DNA of 64,000 bases from Halorubrum lipolyticum DSM 21995 (GTDB lineage: Archaea; Halobacteriota; Halobacteria; Halobacteriales; Haloferacaceae): NCBI RefSeq assembly GCF_000337375.1, contig NZ_AOJG01000040.1, forward strand, positions 41,244 to 105,243, read 5' to 3'. Each line of letters starts with the position of its first letter. Position 1 is the first letter of the stretch. Of this stretch, positions 61,264 to 64,000 are shown in pieces. Under the pieces are notes generated by a model that had not been told where the DNA came from, did no database searches, and saw only the letters and a list, made by a program, of their open reading frames with translations. The translations under genes were made by a program, and so were the position numbers.

Positions 61264-63657
61264 ATGACGGCGTCGCCGTCCCGCGTCGGGATCCTCACCG
61301 ACGGGGACCTCTCCGAGGAGCAGCGCGCCGCGGCCGACTGGCTGGCCGCGCGCGACGGGATCGCGGTCGAGACGGTCGCGTTCGGCGACCTCGCCGGACC
61401 GACCCCGACCGCACCGATATCGACGGTTTCGGCCTCGAAACCTACCGATACGGCGGACTCCGCGGGACGGTCCCACCCGTCCCCGGACGGGTCGTACCCC
61501 GGTCCGGGCGTCGGTGACAGCGGCCCCCGAGGCGACCCCCTCGGTCGGTTCGACGCGCTCTGGTGGCACCGCGCGGCCCCGCTCGGCGGGAGCGACCCCC
61601 TCGCCGACGCGGCCGGGGCGATCGATCGGTACCTCGCCGACGGCGGCGGCCTCCTCTTGACCCTTCGCGCGATGGCGTCGGTCGACCGCCTCGCCGCGGA
61701 GTCGGTCCCGCCCGACCGGGTCGGCGAGGAGTCGCTCGCGGAGCCGACCGGCGTGCTGTGGCGGTCGCTGTACGCCGACCACCCGGCGATGGCGTCGCTG
61801 GAGGGGTGTCGACACCACGTCCGGGAGCACGGCGCGGTCCCGGCGGTCCGGTACGAGCGCGTGCTCCCCGAGCGCGGCGAGCCGCTCGCCTCGACGCTCC
61901 GCGGCGACACCGCGGTCCCCGACCAGGTGACGGCGGTCTCGTGGCGGGTGAGCGGCTCGGGAGCCCCCGGCGAGCGCGACGAACCAGACGAACCCGGCGA
62001 CGAGCCAGACGAACCCGGCGACGGGCCCGGCGGCGCGGTCGTCGGGCTCGGCGCGCCCGTCCTGTTCGGCGAGCCGCCGGGCGGCGGCGGTCACGAAGCC
62101 AGCGACCCCGACGCCCCGGGGCTCGCCGAGACGCGCGACCGCCTCGTCGCCGGCTGCCTCCGGAGCGTCTCGGTCGGGGACGGGACGCCCGCTCGCCCGA
62201 CCGACGCCGCCGACATGCGCCGGCTCCGCGACCGGGTCGACGACGCCGGCGAGGGCGGCCCCGGCGGGCGACCGAAGTACCACCTCACGCCGCCCGCGAA
62301 CTGGCTGAACGACCCGAACGGGCTGATCCGGTGGGACGGGCGGTACCACGTCTTCTACCAGTACAATCCCGCCGGCCCGTTCCACAACACGATCCACTGG
62401 GGCCACGCCGTCAGCGACGACCTCGTGACGTGGCGCGACGAGCCGGTCGCGCTCTCGCCCTCCCCCGACGGCCCCGACCGCGACGGCTGCTGGTCGGGCT
62501 GTGCGGTCGACGACGACGGCACCCCGACGCTGCTGTACACCGGCGGCAGCGGTCGCGACCAGCTCCCCTGTCTCGCGACGACCGACGACCCCGGCCTCCG
62601 GTCGTGGGAGAAGTACGAGGGGAACCCCGTCATCGAGTCGCCCCCGGCCGACCTCGACGTCCTCGAGACCGAACACTGGCGCGCCGAGTTCCGCGACCAC
62701 AACGTCTGGCGCGAGGACGGGCGCTGGCACCACCTCGTCGGGACCGGCCTCGCGGACGGCGGCGGCGCCGCTCTCCTGTACACCTCCGAGACGCTCACCG
62801 AGTGGACCTACGAGGGTCCCCTGCTCGCCGGCGGGCCCGACGCCGGCGCGGTGTGGGAGTGCCCCGAGCTGCTCGATCTGGGGGACCGCCGGCTCCTCCA
62901 CGTCTCCGACTACGAGAACGTCGTCTACTTCCTCGGGACCGTCGAGGACGGGGAGTTCGCGGTCGAGTCGGAGGGAGTGCTCGACCACGGCGACTTCTAC
63001 GCGCCGCAGTCGCTCGACGACGACGGCCGCTCGCTCACGTGGGGCTGGCTCCCCGAGGCCCGCGACGTGGACGCGCAGTGGGACGCCGGCTGGTCGGGCG
63101 CGCTCTCGCTCCCCCGCGTGATCGAGACCGGGCCCGACGGCGACCTCCGCCAGCGCCCGGCCGACGAGGTGGCCGAGCTCCGGACGGAGCGGCTCGCCGA
63201 CGACGAGGCGGTGTCCCTCGCGCCCGACGACCGCCGCCGCCTCGACCTCTCGGGCGCGGCGATCGAGATCGAGGCGGAGATCGCGCTCGACGACGCGGAG
63301 GCGGTCGAGCTCTCCGTGTTCGAGACGCCGGACCGCGCCGAACACACCCCGATCCGCTACGCGCGCGACGGGACGCTGTCGGTCGACCGCGCCCCGTCGA
63401 GCCGGGACCCCCGCGCGTTCGCCGACCCGCAGTCGATGGCGGTTCCCCCCTACGACGAGCCGCTCTCGCTGCGCGTCTTCCTCGACCGCTCCGTGGTCGA
63501 GATCTACGCCAACGGTCGTCACTGTCTCACGAGCCGGGTGTACCCGACCCGCGACGACGCGGTCGGCGTCTCCGCGCGCGCCGAGGGCGGTCGCGCGGAG
63601 ATCGCGTCGCTGTCGGCGTGGGAGCTCGGCGAGGCGATGCCGACGGGCGGCGACTGA
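61264..63657 (+). CDS. GH32 fructosidase with N-terminal GATase-like domain
   Basis: This 797-residue protein has a GH32 catalytic domain from about residue 339: WLNDPNGL with nucleophile Asp350, FRDHNV with Asp478, and WECPEL with acid/base Glu532. The C-terminal beta sandwich (SLRVFLDRSVVEIYANGRH) is present. The family cleaves fructose from sucrose, levan or inulin. Residues 1-335 are an unusual extension that looks like a class I glutamine-amidotransferase-type fold (FDALWWHRAAP, LADGGGLLLTLRAM), with a low-complexity insert. It lacks a clear signal peptide, so a cytosolic sucrose-hydrolase role is possible. Confidence 0.87.
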   Translation: MTASPSRVGILTDGDLSEEQRAAADWLAARDGIAVETVAFGDLAGPTPTAPISTVSASKPTDTADSAGRSHPSPDGSYPGPGVGDSGPRGDPLGRFDALWWHRAAPLGGSDPLADAAGAIDRYLADGGGLLLTLRAMASVDRLAAESVPPDRVGEESLAEPTGVLWRSLYADHPAMASLEGCRHHVREHGAVPAVRYERVLPERGEPLASTLRGDTAVPDQVTAVSWRVSGSGAPGERDEPDEPGDEPDEPGDGPGGAVVGLGAPVLFGEPPGGGGHEASDPDAPGLAETRDRLVAGCLRSVSVGDGTPARPTDAADMRRLRDRVDDAGEGGPGGRPKYHLTPPANWLNDPNGLIRWDGRYHVFYQYNPAGPFHNTIHWGHAVSDDLVTWRDEPVALSPSPDGPDRDGCWSGCAVDDDGTPTLLYTGGSGRDQLPCLATTDDPGLRSWEKYEGNPVIESPPADLDVLETEHWRAEFRDHNVWREDGRWHHLVGTGLADGGGAALLYTSETLTEWTYEGPLLAGGPDAGAVWECPELLDLGDRRLLHVSDYENVVYFLGTVEDGEFAVESEGVLDHGDFYAPQSLDDDGRSLTWGWLPEARDVDAQWDAGWSGALSLPRVIETGPDGDLRQRPADEVAELRTERLADDEAVSLAPDDRRRLDLSGAAIEIEAEIALDDAEAVELSVFETPDRAEHTPIRYARDGTLSVDRAPSSRDPRAFADPQSMAVPPYDEPLSLRVFLDRSVVEIYANGRHCLTSRVYPTRDDAVGVSARAEGGRAEIASLSAWELGEAMPTGGD

Positions 63658-63677
63658 CCGGCCCGAGCGGCGGTCGG

Positions 63678-64000
63678 TCAGTCGTCGGTCGACTCCGCGG
63701 CCGCCGCCGGCTCGTCGGCGTCGACCGCGGCGCCTCGGTCGGTGAGGTCGCCGCTCCGCCACGTCCCCCGGCGGTACCACGCGTACGCGATGACCGCGCC
63801 GACGACGTTCGAGAGCGCGAACGACAGCCAGACGCCGGTCTCGCCGATCCGGCCGGCGGCCACCCACGCGATCGGGAACCGGACGAGCCCGAGCATCAGC
63901 ACCGAGATGGCCGCGGCGGTGAGCGTCTTCCCCGCGCCGCGGAAGCTCCCGGTGTACGCGCGCATGATGCCGATGAAGCCGAACGTCAGCGCGACGATCC
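63678..64000 (-). CDS. MATE-family efflux transporter, C-terminal part (partial)
   Basis: The frame is open through the window edge, so only about the last 107 residues are visible. They show IGIMRAYTGSFRGAGKTLTAAA and three hydrophobic helices, the pattern of MATE/NorM multidrug carriers, and end in an Ala/Glu/Asp-rich tail. The 5' part lies outside the window. It converges with the GH32 gene, 20 bases away. Confidence 0.78.
   Translation of the reverse strand, partial: IVALTFGFIGIMRAYTGSFRGAGKTLTAAAISVLMLGLVRFPIAWVAAGRIGETGVWLSFALSNVVGAVIAYAWYRRGTWRSGDLTDRGAAVDADEPAAAAESTDD

Noticed and set aside
60808..63867. 1019-residue continuous frame on the minus strand
   Set aside because: Its end is the 121-residue IscA-type protein. 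The rest is antisense to the GH32 gene.

Overview
The window is a stretch of haloarchaeal chromosome, most like Halorubrum or a close relative. The DNA is very GC-rich, the predicted proteins are strongly acidic, many genes start directly behind a TATA-like box (leaderless), and the ribosomal proteins are archaeal types (eS4, eL19, eL32 and zinc-ribbon uS14, in archaeal S10/spc order). No rRNA, CRISPR array, integrase or transposase was seen. One tRNA, tRNA-Gly(GCC), is present.

Layout. 0-7.6 kb: a Dps/ferritin gene, a HEAT-repeat protein, a secreted phospholipase D-like protein, a DHH/RecJ-like phosphoesterase with S1 and OB domains, a JAMM metalloprotease and an archaeal FAD synthase. 7.7-16.3 kb: a respiratory block with a CtaA-half/CtaB fusion, a membrane histidine kinase, a SelW-like protein, a CcoI-like copper P-type ATPase and a ba3-type haem-copper oxidase operon. 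16.7-23.9 kb: a sulfur-handling block with TusA, a sulfide:quinone reductase-like flavoprotein and DUF1641, then DsrE-like, a second TusA, a rhodanese-metallo-beta-lactamase fusion and two YeeE/YedE half transporters. A Gfo/Idh oxidoreductase and a non-coding repeat lie between the two halves. 24.0-25.4 kb is an M20 peptidase. 25.4-27.2 kb is an AT-richer island with an ATPase-nuclease gene. 27.2-41.6 kb is the S10/spc ribosomal operon on the minus strand, from a SPOUT-type RNA methyltransferase through uL3 to uL15 and SecY.

41.7-52.4 kb holds sugar and central metabolism: a PQQ-type sugar dehydrogenase, tRNA-Gly, an aldo/keto reductase, a xylose dehydrogenase-like protein, a peroxiredoxin, a DedA-like protein, an acyl-CoA carboxylase subunit, fructose-1,6-bisphosphatase with class I aldolase, and 3-hydroxyacyl-CoA dehydrogenase. 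52.7-64 kb holds an MFS transporter, a LOV-domain blue-light-type hybrid kinase, DNA polymerase IV, Nudix and CPBP proteins, dodecin, small conserved proteins, an IscA-type protein, a GH32 fructosidase with an unusual N-terminal domain, and the end of a MATE transporter.

How it may work together: sulfide oxidation by the SQR-like protein could feed quinone, while the adjacent ba3 oxidase is the terminal acceptor and its haem and copper supply genes sit beside it. TusA, DsrE, rhodanese and YeeE would move the sulfane sulfur. The least explained material is a family of three diverged, hairpin-rich non-coding elements (about 8-273, 19980-20431 and 52420-52740) bounded by TTTATAAA-like boxes. They share conserved blocks but encode no convincing protein.
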